This document shows, piece after piece, positions 1-11,624 of a stretch of 64,000 nt of DNA (position 1 is the first letter of the stretch; each line of letters opens with the position of its first letter). The position numbers were made by a program, and so were the translations under genes. Under the pieces are notes generated by a model, which saw only the letters and a list, made by a program, of their open reading frames with translations, did not search any database and was not told where the DNA came from. The DNA lies in the NCBI RefSeq assembly GCF_963678635.1, contig NC_087064.1, positions 71,735,465 to 71,799,464 of the forward strand. The letters run 5' to 3'. This DNA comes from Symsagittifera roscoffensis (Eukaryota > Xenacoelomorpha > Acoela > Convolutidae).

Positions 1-824
1 TTACTTCAACACTTTTTTTCGATCTGTTGCTTATGCTCGATGAGGACTAGACGCAAATTATCTCTCTGGAACTTTTGCAATGTAGCTAAAGCTTCTGGGT
101 AAGAGCTCGAAGAAAAATTTGAGGAATGGGATATGGCAACATGGAAAATTTTCCTAGAATAACTAGTATAAGCAAAAAGCAAGTTATATGAATAATTTTT
201 GCAATAGAAAATAGCTCACTGGTTACAAATTCGAAAAAAAGACTGCGGATATGATTTTCATTTATAGCCGATGCAAAAGGTTTTTTATCTTGCGCACCCA
301 ACGCGCTATTCATGAAAGGCATAATATTTAAAAAAAAGGTGGACTAATCAAAAAAGATTTTCGCGGTACTAAAAAGTTTTGTCAATGCAGGACTCAACAA
401 AAATTTGCAGATTTTGGGTTCATTTTACTGATAATTAATTACAGATGTGTTTTTGATAAAGCTGTAGTTTTCAGTCGTTGAGTTGTGGATTCAAAACCAA
501 TAACCATTTGTCGGGTCTGATGAACAAACTAAGTAGGACTTTCTCTCGATAAAGAAAGGACTTTTTAAAGATAAAGAAAGTTCGTAAACTGGATTTAATG
601 TAAAAACCTTACATTTTAGATTTAGGATGTGAAAAGCAGTACATATATTGCGGTGATTTGTTATTTTTCAGAAATGAATTTAACTTTCTGAAAAACATTT
701 TCTCATTGAAGTTTTTTTTAGCTTTCAGCATTGTTTCAAATCGCTTAAGTTGCTGAAAAAATTAGTAAAAAAATGTTTGTTCTATACAAAATGAGATCTG
801 AAAACCTGCTGTATTGGCCAAAAC
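1..824. other. AT-rich stretch without a recognisable gene
   Basis: A 78-codon minus-strand ORF at 86-322 has hydrophobic content but no family resemblance, and nothing around it looks coding. I see no repeat shared with the rest of the window. Confidence 0.4.
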
Positions 825-1530
825 TGGCACCAAGTTGTTTTGAAACACACCATATGTAAGTTAGTGAGTAAAACCTCAAGAGTTGTATCTTACGATATGG
901 CGAAACGTATGCATGGGGTCTATAAAATATCTCAAGTCATGGGGAGCAGCAGGTAAAATTATGCGGATTCCGCTTACACTTTGCTGATTCCGCTGACAGT
1001 TTGCGGAACCCGCTAGCAATTTGCGGATTCAGCTTCCAATATGCGGATTCCAGAACAATTTAAATTTACTTAACTCTTATATTTATACTTGTTATTGGAT
1101 TCCACAAACTGTTCCAGATTCTGCAATTTGTGTTGCTGGTTCCACCAACTTCACTGCGGATTTCCCAAAATTGCCTGTTTTTCGAGCAACTTTGAGCATT
1201 ACAGCGTTTTAGCTATTTGTCGATGGAACCCAAAACATCAAAAAAAGTCAGAGAAAAATAGCAGTTTTAAGGATTCCTCAATAATTATGTTTTTGGCCTG
1301 TTGCGGAACCCACTTGCAACTCACAGAGTATACAGTTTTGCCTCCTAATCTATTTTTTATCTATTGCGAAAGAACTGACGTTTAAACTCAGTCTATGACT
1401 CTGAAAATCTCTCTAGCTTGATTGTTTGATCCGGGAATTAACAAAAAATATACATTTTGATGTCGGAAAAAAAGCTTTAAAAAACTATGTAGTTTCTCTT
1501 TAGGTACGAAATTGCACCCACTTCCATATG
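825..1530 (+). repeat. Diverged repeat, copy A (shorter)
   Basis: Positions 832-960 and 1050-1530 align with 1620-1745 and 2420-2890. Shared stretches include the block around 'cttacgatatggcgaaacgt' and the block ending near 'ttaggtac'. Copy A lacks about 560 bp that copy B has between the two matching halves. Many substitutions separate the copies, so the duplication is old. No protein is preserved in both, so I read this as non-coding repeat DNA. Confidence 0.7.
963..1052 (+). repeat. 20-bp minisatellite, array 1
   Basis: About four and a half units of a 20-bp motif close to 'cggattccgctnacaatttg'. The order of variant units (a plain unit, a GACAG unit, a GGAACCC unit, a CTTCC unit) is the same as in the second array at 2312-2425. 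The array therefore predates duplication of the host repeat. Confidence 0.75.
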
Positions 1531-1611
1531 AGAAGTTGGCGTTGACGTGTTCAACCTTACTGACTTTTTTGTAAGTTTTTCGATTTTTTGTTACAGTAAA
1601 GTCAAACTAAA

Positions 1612-2890
1612 ATACCCCAAATTGTTTTTGAAACACACCAATTTCAATTTAGTGCGTAAAACTTCAAAAGTTGTATCTTACGATATGGCGAAACGTCAGG
1701 GGGTCTATAAAATATCTCAAGACATGGTGATCAGCAGGCATGGGGATCTTCCGCTGATCAGCTCCAACATATACTACTCAAGTTTGTTTTGTTTTATTCT
1801 CAAACTTACTAATTGTGATGTTATTTTAACTAACTAATTGTCATGAAATTTCCTAATATTTTTACTCTTCCACCTTCTATTTAAAATTTTTAGCAGCTTC
1901 TATGCCGACAAAGTTTCAGACATTGCCAGTTTATGGCCATAAATTGGCGTCTCGTTTTCAGACTATCGCAGATAACTATCAGACTGTCACCTTTAGCTTC
2001 AAAATTGTTTTGCGTCTAGTTTTCAACATTTTGCGCCTGAATTACGAGGCCAAAATTTGTACTGGATGGCCGCAGAATTTTAGGTCTAAACGTTCGTGGA
2101 TTCCAGAGACAAGTTTTCAAACATGTTCAAATTTTTAAGTGGAACTCACCTACAAAATTTCCGTGGATTCCGCGTACAAATTTTGCTAACGTAAGTTTTG
2201 TCGGCACATTAGTTTGGTTGCGGATTCCGCAATGAGCCATTATGAATGGGTGTTCCAGGTTCCGCAAAACAAACGTGTTCTGCAAATGTAAGTCGATTCC
2301 GTAGATTTATGCGGATTCCGCTTACAATTTGCGGATTCCTCTGACAATTTGCGGAACCCGCTAACAGTTTGCGGATTCCGCTTCCAAATTGCGGATTCCC
2401 TTTACATTTGCGGACTCCACGACATTTTAATTGTACTAAACACATTTGTTATTATTTGATAATGGATTGCACAAACTGCTCCAGATTCCTCAATTTTTGT
2501 TGCGGGTTCCACAAATTTTACTGCGGATTCCGCAAAATTACTTGTTTTTGGAGCAATTTTGAGTATTAAAATGTTTTAGCTATTTGTCCGTCGAATTCAA
2601 AACAGCAGAAGAGGTCAAAGAAAAATAGCAATGTTGCGGATTCCGCATTAACTCTGTTTTTTGGATTATTGCGGAATGAGCTTGCAACTCACAAAATGCA
2701 CAGTTTTGGCTCTTAATTTAACTTTTATCTTTTGCAGATGAACTGGACTTTAATCTCAGTCAAAGACCCTGAAAATTTTTTTAGCTTGGTTGTTTGATCC
2801 GATAATTAACATGAGATAAAAAATTTTTCATCAGAACAGGAACTTGCTTAGTTTCTCCTTAGGTACAAAACTGCATTCATTTCCATAACG
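1612..2890 (+). repeat. Diverged repeat, copy B (longer)
   Basis: This is the longer partner of copy A. It keeps both matching halves plus an internal segment of about 560 bp (roughly 1745-2300). Scattered single 'GCGGATTCCGC' palindromes occur outside the array too, for example near 2520 and 2640. Confidence 0.7.
2312..2425 (+). repeat. 20-bp minisatellite, array 2
   Basis: Five to six units of the same 20-bp motif as array 1, with the same order of variant units. The core GCGGATTCCGC is a perfect palindrome. Confidence 0.75.
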
Positions 2891-3189
2891 TATCATTTTT
2901 GCATTACTTTTTCACCACTTTTTTGTTTGACAGGAAAAATAAATTTTGAAAATGTTTAGCTTGTGAAGTTGAATGTGCTGTTACTCAGCTCAGATAATGT
3001 GTGGCTGAGTTGAAAAAAAAAAGAGCATAAAAATCAATATTTAAAAACGTTTTTTTTTTAAAGATCAGCTCTAATTCATTCGAAGAAAACGAGTTTGCGC
3101 TTGTTCTTTTTACTGATGATGGTAGTAATGTATCGTGTACCGGAACCAACCTAAGGGGGGTTTCTTCCTGAGGGGGGGGGTGGTGGAAG

Positions 3190-3246
3190 CAAAATCCTAG
3201 AAAAGGGGTCCTTAATTTTTTGGACGACCCCCACCCTAGGATTTTG
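3190..3246. repeat. Foldback hairpin in G/C-run DNA
   Basis: CAAAATCCTAG at 3190-3200 is inverted exactly at 3236-3246 (CTAGGATTTTG). Inside, GGGGTCC can pair with GGAC plus CCCC. It sits just left of the candidate Polinton end and next to runs of six and more G. It may be the remnant of a small inverted-repeat element. Confidence 0.6.
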
Positions 3247-3384
3247 TAAATGAACGCAAGTTCCCATCCCTAAAGCAAAAGACACCCTCCATAAGATCTC
3301 GTTAGGCTGAGCTTAACAACCGGGACCCGATACAATAATTTCTTCTAATTCCCTTTAAAGCGGTCCTTTTCCCGCGATAATTAA

Positions 3385-3418
3385 AGTTAATTGTCCTAAT
3401 TCCTGAATTTTACTTTAT
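3385..3418 (+). repeat. Candidate left terminal inverted repeat of the Polinton
   Basis: Starts AGT, as Polinton ends usually do. It contains CTAATTCCTGAATTT, which is found inverted at the right end; 22 of 24 aligned bases match. The match does not extend further inward, so this would be a short or eroded repeat. Confidence 0.5.
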
Positions 3419-3597
3419 CGTCCTAGTTTCATGTGGCTATCATTTCCTGGCTTCCTTTCTTGTCTTCGAAGATTTATCATGCTAATAAAAGTTTGTTATT
3501 AAAATTGATTCAAAGGATTTCACACATTTGTTTGAACAAACACTTGGTTTCCGTCAACTAGTTTATTTGACTGAAGCTATTTATGTTAAAAGAGTGA

Positions 3598-3867
3598 TTG
3601 AGCCCAATACGAACATTTTTTAGTGGTAAATTGGCGAAAACCAAAAAAAATTTAAGTCGAAGTATAAAAAGGACGAGCAGTAAAAATCATCTGAAAATAT
3701 ATGTTTCAGATTTTAATGTTTATTGTTTGTTTTGGTTTTCTTTGCACGGTTTTTTAGATGGTCGTTCTTCTGAAGCTTCCGCTAAAACAAATGGGTTATT
3801 TGCAGGGGGACGTTCACGGCCTCGGCTACTAGAAGCTTCTTCTACTCCCAGTTCCGATTCTGAGTAG
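3598..3867 (+). CDS. Unclassified ORF convergent with the polymerase
   Basis: An 89-codon open frame facing the C-terminal end of the polymerase, with about 75 bp between their stops. The C-terminal third is rich in Ser, Ala and Arg and more GC-rich than the surroundings. The open frame begins with TTG and no ATG is placed convincingly. A plausible acceptor (ttttag) precedes the GC-richer part near 3755, so it could be a terminal exon. It could equally be chance. Confidence 0.2.
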   Translation: MSPIRTFFSGKLAKTKKNLSRSIKRTSSKNHLKIYVSDFNVYCLFWFSLHGFLDGRSSEASAKTNGLFAGGRSRPRLLEASSTPSSDSE

Positions 3868-3941
3868 TGCCGCTGTAATAATCCCCAATCCGGAATTTGA
3901 AATTCCGGCGAATTGTTATCAGTTTTATTGTATGAGTAGGC

Positions 3942-6900
3942 TCAATCGGTGTCCATGTAATTATTTTCTAGAAATGCATTTTCTTCGGCGGCTTTATGAC
4001 CAAAGGGAAATGTCGAAATCCCGTCAAAAAGGATAAAACGTTTGTCAAATGGTGATAATGCAAGATTTTTTTGTTTCACTGTCATTTTGGTGTGACCATT
4101 CGAAACTATATTATAGCTGTACACTCTCATTGTTTACCAAGTGAATATTATGTTACTGAAGGTTTGGTGGACCAGTTCTCGCGGTGCATTCCGTTTTATT
4201 CCTTTGGCACTCAATTTTTGAAAGCCTTCTAAGCAGAACCAAATTTTCTTTCCTACGAGGCAGAGGTCAGTTTCATTTCACTTCAGTAACTCAATTTATA
4301 CCAAGCAAGTTCTTTTTACAGAAAAGAGCAGAAGACCCCAAATTACAATTAAAAACGTGGAAAACATAAGAAATATGTTTTGAGATAAAATAACAATTGG
4401 GCAAAATTGTATAGTAATGCCTAAAATAGCTAAATGCCCATATTTTATTGCAAAAAATTAAGGGAGGGAGGGAGGTTGGTGGTCGTGGTGGAGATTTCGT
4501 TCTGTAAAAAGATGAGGGTGGCCTAAAATGGAATTTTTAATTGCCATTTAGGACGACCGAGTATAGTTTCGGTTTTAGGGCGATGACTTCTCTGATCGCC
4601 TTCCCACAAGTCTCGTCTTTGAATTTCAGCACAACTTTCTTGTTGGTATCGTCGAACAAGAAATGGTCCACATCATACTTTGAAAAGTAGAAATCAGCTT
4701 TCATTTTCTCCGAGTCTCGGTAAACGTCGTCAGTTTTTGGGGCATGAAGGAAACTATCGGTGTTGGACTAAAGAAGTTCCAAGTTAAGAATAGGTTTCAT
4801 TTTTGGCGAGGTCTAGAATGGTTGCACCAACTATCATAGGTTTGTGCCATAATATTTTTGTTATTAAAAAGCCGATTGTGGCTAAATGATCGTCAATGAT
4901 TTGAAAGCTCTTCATTATGCTCAGAACTGTTTTTTAAAGAATCTCCTAACATTCCTAACAATCTCTACAGCGTCTTTCTTCCTAACTTAGACTCCATTAT
5001 CTTACCGAATGCTGAATTAACAATAAGCTTGTGAAAGTTCTCCTGGAGTTTATGTACCGCGACTTTTCGTAGGCGGGTGTTGAGTTCGACAAAGACTGCC
5101 ATCCAGTGACTTTGATGGAACTGAAGAACTTTCCGAAGTTACTTATTTTCATTCCCAGCTCGTGGTACAACTTTAGGGTAAGGTAATACAAAATATAACC
5201 TTCTGTAGGATGCAAGGTCTGCTTTTGCACTTTTGGCAGTGTGGTGATTCTCATTATTCCCAACATGTCGAATTGCTCGTTGCTCATTGCACCGATGTCC
5301 AGTACTTCACGAGAGGGGGCAAGAGGGTAATCAGCAAAGAAGTCATGAGCTCTTCGGGTATGGTCAAATTGACTTTAACTATATAACCCACTCTGATGTT
5401 TTGCTGGTGAGCAGTATGTTTGCCACACTTTTTCAACTATTGAAAAGTCGTTTAATGGCAAAAGGCAGTGTTTCATTATCACCCGTACAAATTGTTTGCG
5501 TCAACATTATGGATGTAGCTTGATGGTTCTGAGGGCGAAAAATGGTGGAGATATATATATATATATATTTTAAAAAATCGGCGCGCGTAAAACGACGACA
5601 TGCCTCCTCGTATCATTCGCTGCACAAGGTCCAGATGTTCCCGATCCGTTAAGAATTCAAGTCGGGCTTACAAATTTTACAAAGGCGTCCCCGAAAAGGT
5701 TACTTGCCGTGAAGTAACAGGCGCAGTCCAGCCGGTAAGTTTGATAGCAAACTGCACTAAAAGCTTCGAAAACGGAAGCAAGCAATAGCACATCTGTAGT
5801 CAAGTACAAGTCGTGGTAGTCACCAAGTGAACCACACTTCGCTTCGGTGAAAACTTTTAGGGCTTGATTTCATTCGCCTCTTGAAACACTCACATCCCCT
5901 CCTATTGGACTATTTTTGCACATTGCTCGCGGGGGAAGTCGGGTTAAACAGAATTTTCCGAATGAGTTGAAGTATAAGTAGGGGTAATGACCTTTCTGTT
6001 TCAACATACTGATATTTTCAGGGGACTGGCCGAGTTTCTCAAAATAGTCCTCCAGTAGAATAAACTTTTTGTTGGGCAAATTATTGACAAGTTTTGCAAG
6101 CGGCGCTAGCATAAATCGATACGAATCGATGAATCTCCGGTTTTCGTAGCGGTTTTTGATTTTTCCGTTTTTGTCCGTGTACGTTTTTATATATACTGAG
6201 ATTGTCAAGGATATATATTTTTCTTTAGATGCGGGTATTATAGAAAAAGTGTTTTCCAAATCGCTTTTTGCCAGCGCTTTGATTATAAAATGTAAGTCAT
6301 AGTTTGACAAATTATGAGCTAATACTGGGGATCTAATTTGTCATTTTTCTATTAATGTTGCACTCGTTGTGTGCACAACCCAGCGACTTGTTAGTGTAAT
6401 GACAATGATCAAGTACCACTTGATCCTTGTCGGAAAAATCGTTCTCCCATATCCGACAAACCGTAGCATCCTCCCGTTCCTGGTCTGTTTTACCGGTGAA
6501 AGTGTAATATTTCCCTTTTTCTACGTATATTTGTCTCGCTAACGATCCAAGGGAGCTAATTAGTCATCTTTTAAGCTCAAACTTGAAAAGGTCTTTTTTC
6601 CCAAATTTGATTACTACTAATGCGTAGCCGCACGGTTGATGGATTTCAATTGTTTGCATGCTAGATTTTTGTCGATCAGGTTGCGGTCCGTATAATGGTA
6701 AGAGCAGTGACTCCAAATCAAAGTAGATTACTCTGGGTATGTACCAACGAGCTGTTAAGTTTTTGAACATTTGGTCATCTTTTCCAGGCTTGAGCATTGT
6801 TATGACAACATTTTCGTCTCGGTAGCATAGTTTTTCATGTCTTCTCAGAGTTTCGAGTGAAGCAAATGTGTGGAAATATTTGCGGCAAATCTCAGATTGG

Positions 6901-8131
6901 AATTGGTGCACTTTAAGCCGCACGTACTCGACCAGTTTCTGGAGATCACTTATCAACACATAGTGGTATTTTGATCCATCTGTCAGCAGCAATAAGTCCA
7001 CAACCAGGCTAGTAGTGAATCTGCTCGACACTTTTATGGGCAACAATTTGGAACATCATTGAACCTGAACAGAAAAATAAATTTTATATCTAGTTTTGAC
7101 GTGAAACTTAAGAGGGATTTGAATAGGTGAAGAAAATAATGAGTGCGTTTTACATTTTGCTTACCGAAAGACGTTAATTTGCCAACATTTTCAGTCTTTC
7201 AAATCTGTCCATATCCATCAGACGCATTGGCATTTCGTATTTCCATTGATTTTCACAGTTCCTTTTTGTCCAGATTGTAGGATGAGACTTAGTTTTTCTC
7301 CAGCCACCGTCTAGATGTAAAGTAGAGGGCAGCTCTTTCACGTTATGATATGCTGCAACAAAGCAATATAGAAAGCAACGGTAATCATCTTTAGTGTTGA
7401 TATTTGTGAGCAGAGTAGAAGCAGCGCTGAGTGCATCAGGTAGCCCGAGGTTGGATCATGCTTTTATTGGTGAGAAGGTGGCGACAATAACTTGCAGTTT
7501 TTTAATTCGATCGATAATCCATCCGCTACCATGAGAAGAGAACGAATTGACTTGATTAACCATATGTGCAATCAGGTCCAAGTATTGATCACCAGCTATT
7601 CTCTCGAATTACACTGTCAATGTTTTGGTGTTTAGAAAAAGCATGGTCCTTTCGAAGTTTCCAGTGTCCCTGTCTTAAACAGTGTGAATTTTGATCAACC
7701 CCACTTCCACATGGAATTGCACTTTGTCCGGACCCTCTTTGATCGTTTCCAGTATGAGAGCATCTATTTCCTCCTTGTTTTGCATCATGACTTGGAGCAA
7801 ATCCATTTCTTTTCCACCAGCTTTGAGATTTTATCGGCGCAATTTCCCTCTGAACGCGATTTCCGTTGGGACAGTGGAAGAGCTCGTCTCGATACCATTC
7901 CAAACTGACAATGCGTGCTTCTTCAGCAAATGTTTTTGATAGTTTTCCGCGGTGAGAAATTTTGTATGGCAACAGATACAATGACTACTCATCGCAAATA
8001 GTTTGAGGAGGAGAGGGAGGAAGGATCTTGTGTACTTTTTGTTCATGTCTTCTCAAGTGCATTTTAGAGCTCGGTATTTTTCCGCACTGCTGGCAAAGAA
8101 CAGGTGTCGCGTTAGAAGTAGAGTTTGGCAT
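3942..8131 (-). pseudogene. Polinton protein-primed DNA polymerase B with N-terminal zinc fingers (broken)
   Basis: Replicates the transposon DNA in intact relatives. From the ATG at 8131: two C2H2 fingers (about 8095-8030 and 7980-7915, each C-x2-C-x12-H-x4-H), a conserved N-terminal block near 7400, a HYVLI block near 6970 and exonuclease motif I (FDLE, near 6720). Then come a Cys/His cluster (DHCH ... AHNECN, 6345-6415), the second exonuclease block (NYD, 6310 onward) and a YHDLYLTTDVLLL block near 5830-5785. Polymerase motif A (DANNLYG) lies near 5500, motif B (NSAFGK) near 5020, motif C at 4753-4764 and the C-terminal block at 4130-3942. It is broken by many stops and frameshifts and by unrelated sequence at about 4140-4540. 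Motif C reads NTDS instead of DTDS, so an essential Asp is lost. The Trp normally after motif A is a TGA stop. Confidence 0.85.
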
Positions 8132-8878
8132 TGTTAGTTGAAGTTACTGAAGTATTCGCGAAAAACTTCAAGATTGAAGTAAATTTGGTTATGAATAAGC
8201 AAAAACGAGAAGTGACTGGGACTAAAAACTAAGTGTGTTGCGAGTAAGGACAACTAGAAGCCATTAGAGAGCTTAAAACTTCGCCGTGAACTTGACAACA
8301 CATACTTTCATTTCCAAAAACAGGGTTTTTTACAGCTTCAGGCTCTATATGTCTCATCACCTTGTTCAAGTGCAACGGTTGTGAACAAGGAGAAACCGAT
8401 TCATTTACAGTCTCAAACTTGTGCGGTTAATTTTAAGGGGTCCCAATAATTTTTTTCAAGGTTTGGGAACATTAAGGAGAATGGTTTAGTTCTTCAATTA
8501 ACATTTCAGCACTAGATTACAAAATTAAAAGCTTATGATACAGATTCAGTCTAATGATTCAGATTCAGTCTAAAATTTTTTCTGACTAATTTAAACTGGG
8601 AAGCAATATTTTTCTAACTATTTCAAGCCCATCTGTTGGTTTGCTTAATTAAAAACTTTAAAAAATAGAAAATTTGAGATTAAAGTGTAATGAAAATATA
8701 GCCCCCAAATAGATAATTAAGTTGAAATAAGATAGTAAGTTAAAAAAAATGAAAGCTTGTCAAATTGTTGATCTTGATAGTTGCAGATGCATGATAAGCA
8801 TATATTGTCATTTGAATATGTTTAAAAAATATCAAATCAAAGTTAATTTCATGTGATTCAGTGTAACGTTTGGTCGTT
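8132..8878. other. Gene-free AT-rich spacer
   Basis: Between the zinc-finger start of the polymerase gene and the first inverted repeat of the internal segment. I see no coding signal, and all frames are interrupted at short intervals. Confidence 0.5.
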
Positions 8879-8945
8879 TGGTTTAAGGGGCAATAGCTAA
8901 TTCATCGTTGCTCGTCGCTACGCTGCTCCGGCACGCCCTCCGTTC
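8879..8945 (+). repeat. Left arm of ~60-bp inverted repeat
   Basis: GC-rich island in AT-rich DNA. It aligns with the reverse complement of 12286-12348 over about 60 bp at roughly three-quarters identity, with a perfect 18-bp core. Confidence 0.75.
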
Positions 8946-9440
8946 TGTTGATTCAACTTAATTTTTTTTCTTTCCAAACTAAAGGAACACCTCAAACTTA
9001 TTAAGTTGGGAAAAAACGAAAACTAAACTTTGAAAAATTTCTTTGAAAAGCAATTAACAAAAAAACAGTAAGCTTTATAGGATCTCGAGCACAGTTTGCC
9101 TGGTCGTGTTCATAACTTAAAAAACATAATCTTTTAACTTTTTTTGCCCTCATTTTTAGCTTAGTTTGTTCGTTCTCTATTTGAATTCAAGTGAATATGG
9201 CATGCAAATTTTAGGAGCTATCTGATACCTAATTGGGACAGGCGTAGAAATTAGAAAACGTTTACAGTCCAATCATTGATAGTAGACGCTTAAAAAATTG
9301 CGATTTTTGACAAAATCTGATTTTTGTGTAAATATTTTTTTTAAAAATTGGGAACATGTATATAAACATAATATAAAGCAGAATTATGGCCTAAAACACT
9401 CTCTGTTACCTTTCTAAGACCTGGCTAACCCCACCGGGCA

Positions 9441-9478
9441 CAAAGTATAATGAGAGAGAGAGAGAGAGAACAGAGAGT
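9441..9478. repeat. (GA)n microsatellite
   Basis: Runs of GAGAGA over about 35 bp. A TCTCTC-rich stretch at about 9628-9650 could pair with it as a loose inverted repeat. Confidence 0.8.
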
Positions 9479-9984
9479 GTTTGATTAAAAAAAGCCAAAT
9501 AAATATGGTTGGACTACCAACAAGAAAATGCTGGACCTCTCCATATTTGTCTTTCTTTTGAAAAGAATGCAATATCCTAAAAAGGATATTCCAACTGAGG
9601 TTCACTAATGACCAAGAGTGTTTATCTCTCTCCCTCTCTCATTTCTTCTCAATCAACACCTCTATCGAAAATTTTTTCTCGATTTATGATTTTTTCTAGT
9701 TTCTCAAGTTTTTCTCCAATGTTTTGCTGAAAAGTATACAGAGCAAACTTTAATTAATTGATCTACTAGACAAAATGAAAAGTGAGACAAACAATATACA
9801 CACGGTAATGTTAAAACAACTTAAAAATCAAACGAAACAAAAAAGAAAATATAAATCCTGGAATAAAATTTGAAACAAAGAAAAGTTTTTTGCTTAAGTT
9901 ATTAGAACTCTCGAAACTGTAGTTTTCTCTTTTTTTGACACATAGCAAGCTGCATATAGAGTTGTGCCTTGGTTGAGATCTGGT

Positions 9985-11349
9985 CTCACTAGATCATTTG
10001 TCTCCGCACTCGCTGAAACCCGGGCATCCGATTAGGAGATTGATTGTTCTGGAGTTGAAACTGTTCCCCTTACAAACGACTCGGGACACATTTCTGTCGG
10101 AATATCTCAGTACGCTTCGCGCTCTGCATAATAACGAACATATTCGTCCTGATTATCATACAACGGCCTTGACTCGCAGTCATTTTGAAGATACGTTAGC
10201 TTGATTCATAGCAGTCAGTAAATTAACTGTCACAATAAAAAACACTAGAAGATTTTTAGAGTATAGCCTGGGGAAAAGCAACTAAATACCCATATAAAAG
10301 GTGGTTTATTGTTAAAGATTTTATATCCTTGATGATTAAGTTTTATCATTGTGTCTTAGGGCGCTTGTAAAAGTTATTACCTAATTTTTTACTTTGGGAA
10401 CGCATGATCTGTCTCGTTTACTGTGATCAGTTGTTCTTCAATATTCCACACTAAAAACCACTGGGTTGTTAATCATTTATAATTTACGCTTTTCTTGAAA
10501 CGGATGTTGACTATTTCGATGATTTTTAGGATATATCTTCGAATGAAAAACGTTTCGTTAGAGTCGGTGCAAAAACATCATTCGCACAGACCGGGACTTA
10601 TATGAGTAGATCAATTGTCTCCGCACTCGAGGAAACCCGGGCATCCGAAGAGGAGATTGATTTTTCTGGAGTGGAAACTGTTCCCCTTACAAACGACTCG
10701 GGACACATTTCTGTCGGAATATCCCAGTACGTTTCGCGCTCTGCATAATCACGAATACATCGGTCCTGATTTTCATACAAACTCATTGAATCGCAGTCAT
10801 ACGCGAAGTGAAACTTTTTGGTAGACTGCTCGATCAAGGTTGAGTCGTTTATCTCAGTCTTTTCTAATGCAGGATAGCTCTCGTGAATAGTGCAACTCTC
10901 GAACATTCGTTTTCGATTCTGTCGAAGTATTTCGATGTGATCAAAGAGGTAGTTTGGTAGCAAGATGTGACTTTTGTAGTCCATTCCTCGTTTTGACTCC
11001 TGTAGCCGGGGGGAAAGCAACTAAATACCCATATAAAAAGTGATTTATCGTTAAACATTTTATATCCTTGGTGATTGAGTTTTATCATAATGGCTTAGGG
11101 CGCTCGTAAAAGTTATCACCGAATTTTTAAACTTGGGAACGCATGATCTGTCTCGTATATTGTGATCAGTCATTCTTCAACGTTCCACACTAAAAACCAC
11201 TGGGTTGTTATTCGTTTAAAAATTACGCTTTTACGCTTTTCTTGCAACGGATGTTGACTATTTTGATGAATTTTAGGATATATCTTCGAATGATAAACGT
11301 TTCCTTAGAGTCGGTGCAAAAACATTCGCAAAGACCGGTACTTTTATGA
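9985..11349. repeat. Two-copy tandem duplication (about 620 and 745 bp)
   Basis: Unit 1 (about 9985-10604) and unit 2 (about 10605-11349) share long identical stretches, for example from 'tgtctccgcactcg' and from 'ttccccttacaaacgactcg' to the 'gagtcggtgcaaaaacat' end. Unit 2 has about 125-150 bp more, covering the N-terminal half of the minus-strand ORF at 10598-11020. Unit 1 lost that part and has stops in the rest. Confidence 0.8.
10598..11020 (-). CDS. Unclassified 140-residue ORF
   Basis: An intact frame in unit 2 of the tandem duplication. The N-terminal half is basic and the C-terminal 30 residues are Ser-rich and acidic. I recognise no domain. The paralogous copy in unit 1 is deleted and interrupted, so the duplication did not preserve two proteins. 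The composition resembles a small regulatory or accessory protein, but the function is unknown. An ATG 10 codons into the frame is an equally good start. Confidence 0.35.
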   Translation of the reverse strand: MLSPRLQESKRGMDYKSHILLPNYLFDHIEILRQNRKRMFESCTIHESYPALEKTEINDSTLIEQSTKKFHFAYDCDSMSLYENQDRCIRDYAERETYWDIPTEMCPESFVRGTVSTPEKSISSSDARVSSSAETIDLLI

Positions 11350-11399
11350 CTATCAAAAAAGACGAAAAGGGAATTTTCAAGTATTGACAAGGATTAGTT

Positions 11400-11579
11400 A
11401 TGTCAACTGGTGAACTCGGGTCCTTGGCGGACAATTATACAAAAATCAAAAGGTTGACGAAAGGAAAGAATTGCGACGTGACTGAAAAACTTAGAAAAAA
11501 GCGAAACAAATCTAAAACATTTTCAAGCTCGGAAAAGGAATGCGAAAGTGAAAACGATGATAACTGTCGGGTTGTGTAA
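11400..11579 (+). CDS. Unclassified 59-residue Lys/Glu-rich ORF
   Basis: An ATG-initiated ORF with a basic middle (KLRKKRNKSK) followed by an acidic Ser/Glu/Asp tail. It ends 45 bp before the open frame of the next plus-strand ORF and could be its upstream exon or partner. No family recognised. Confidence 0.3.
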   Translation: MSTGELGSLADNYTKIKRLTKGKNCDVTEKLRKKRNKSKTFSSSEKECESENDDNCRVV

Positions 11580-11624
11580 CTTTCCTAACTCATTAATTAT
11601 TTGGAACTTCAAAGCAATGGTTGA

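Noticed and set aside
5600-5788. 62-codon plus-strand ORF starting MPPRIIRCTR
   Set aside because: It is the antisense shadow of the polymerase region between the YHDLYLTTD block and motif A.
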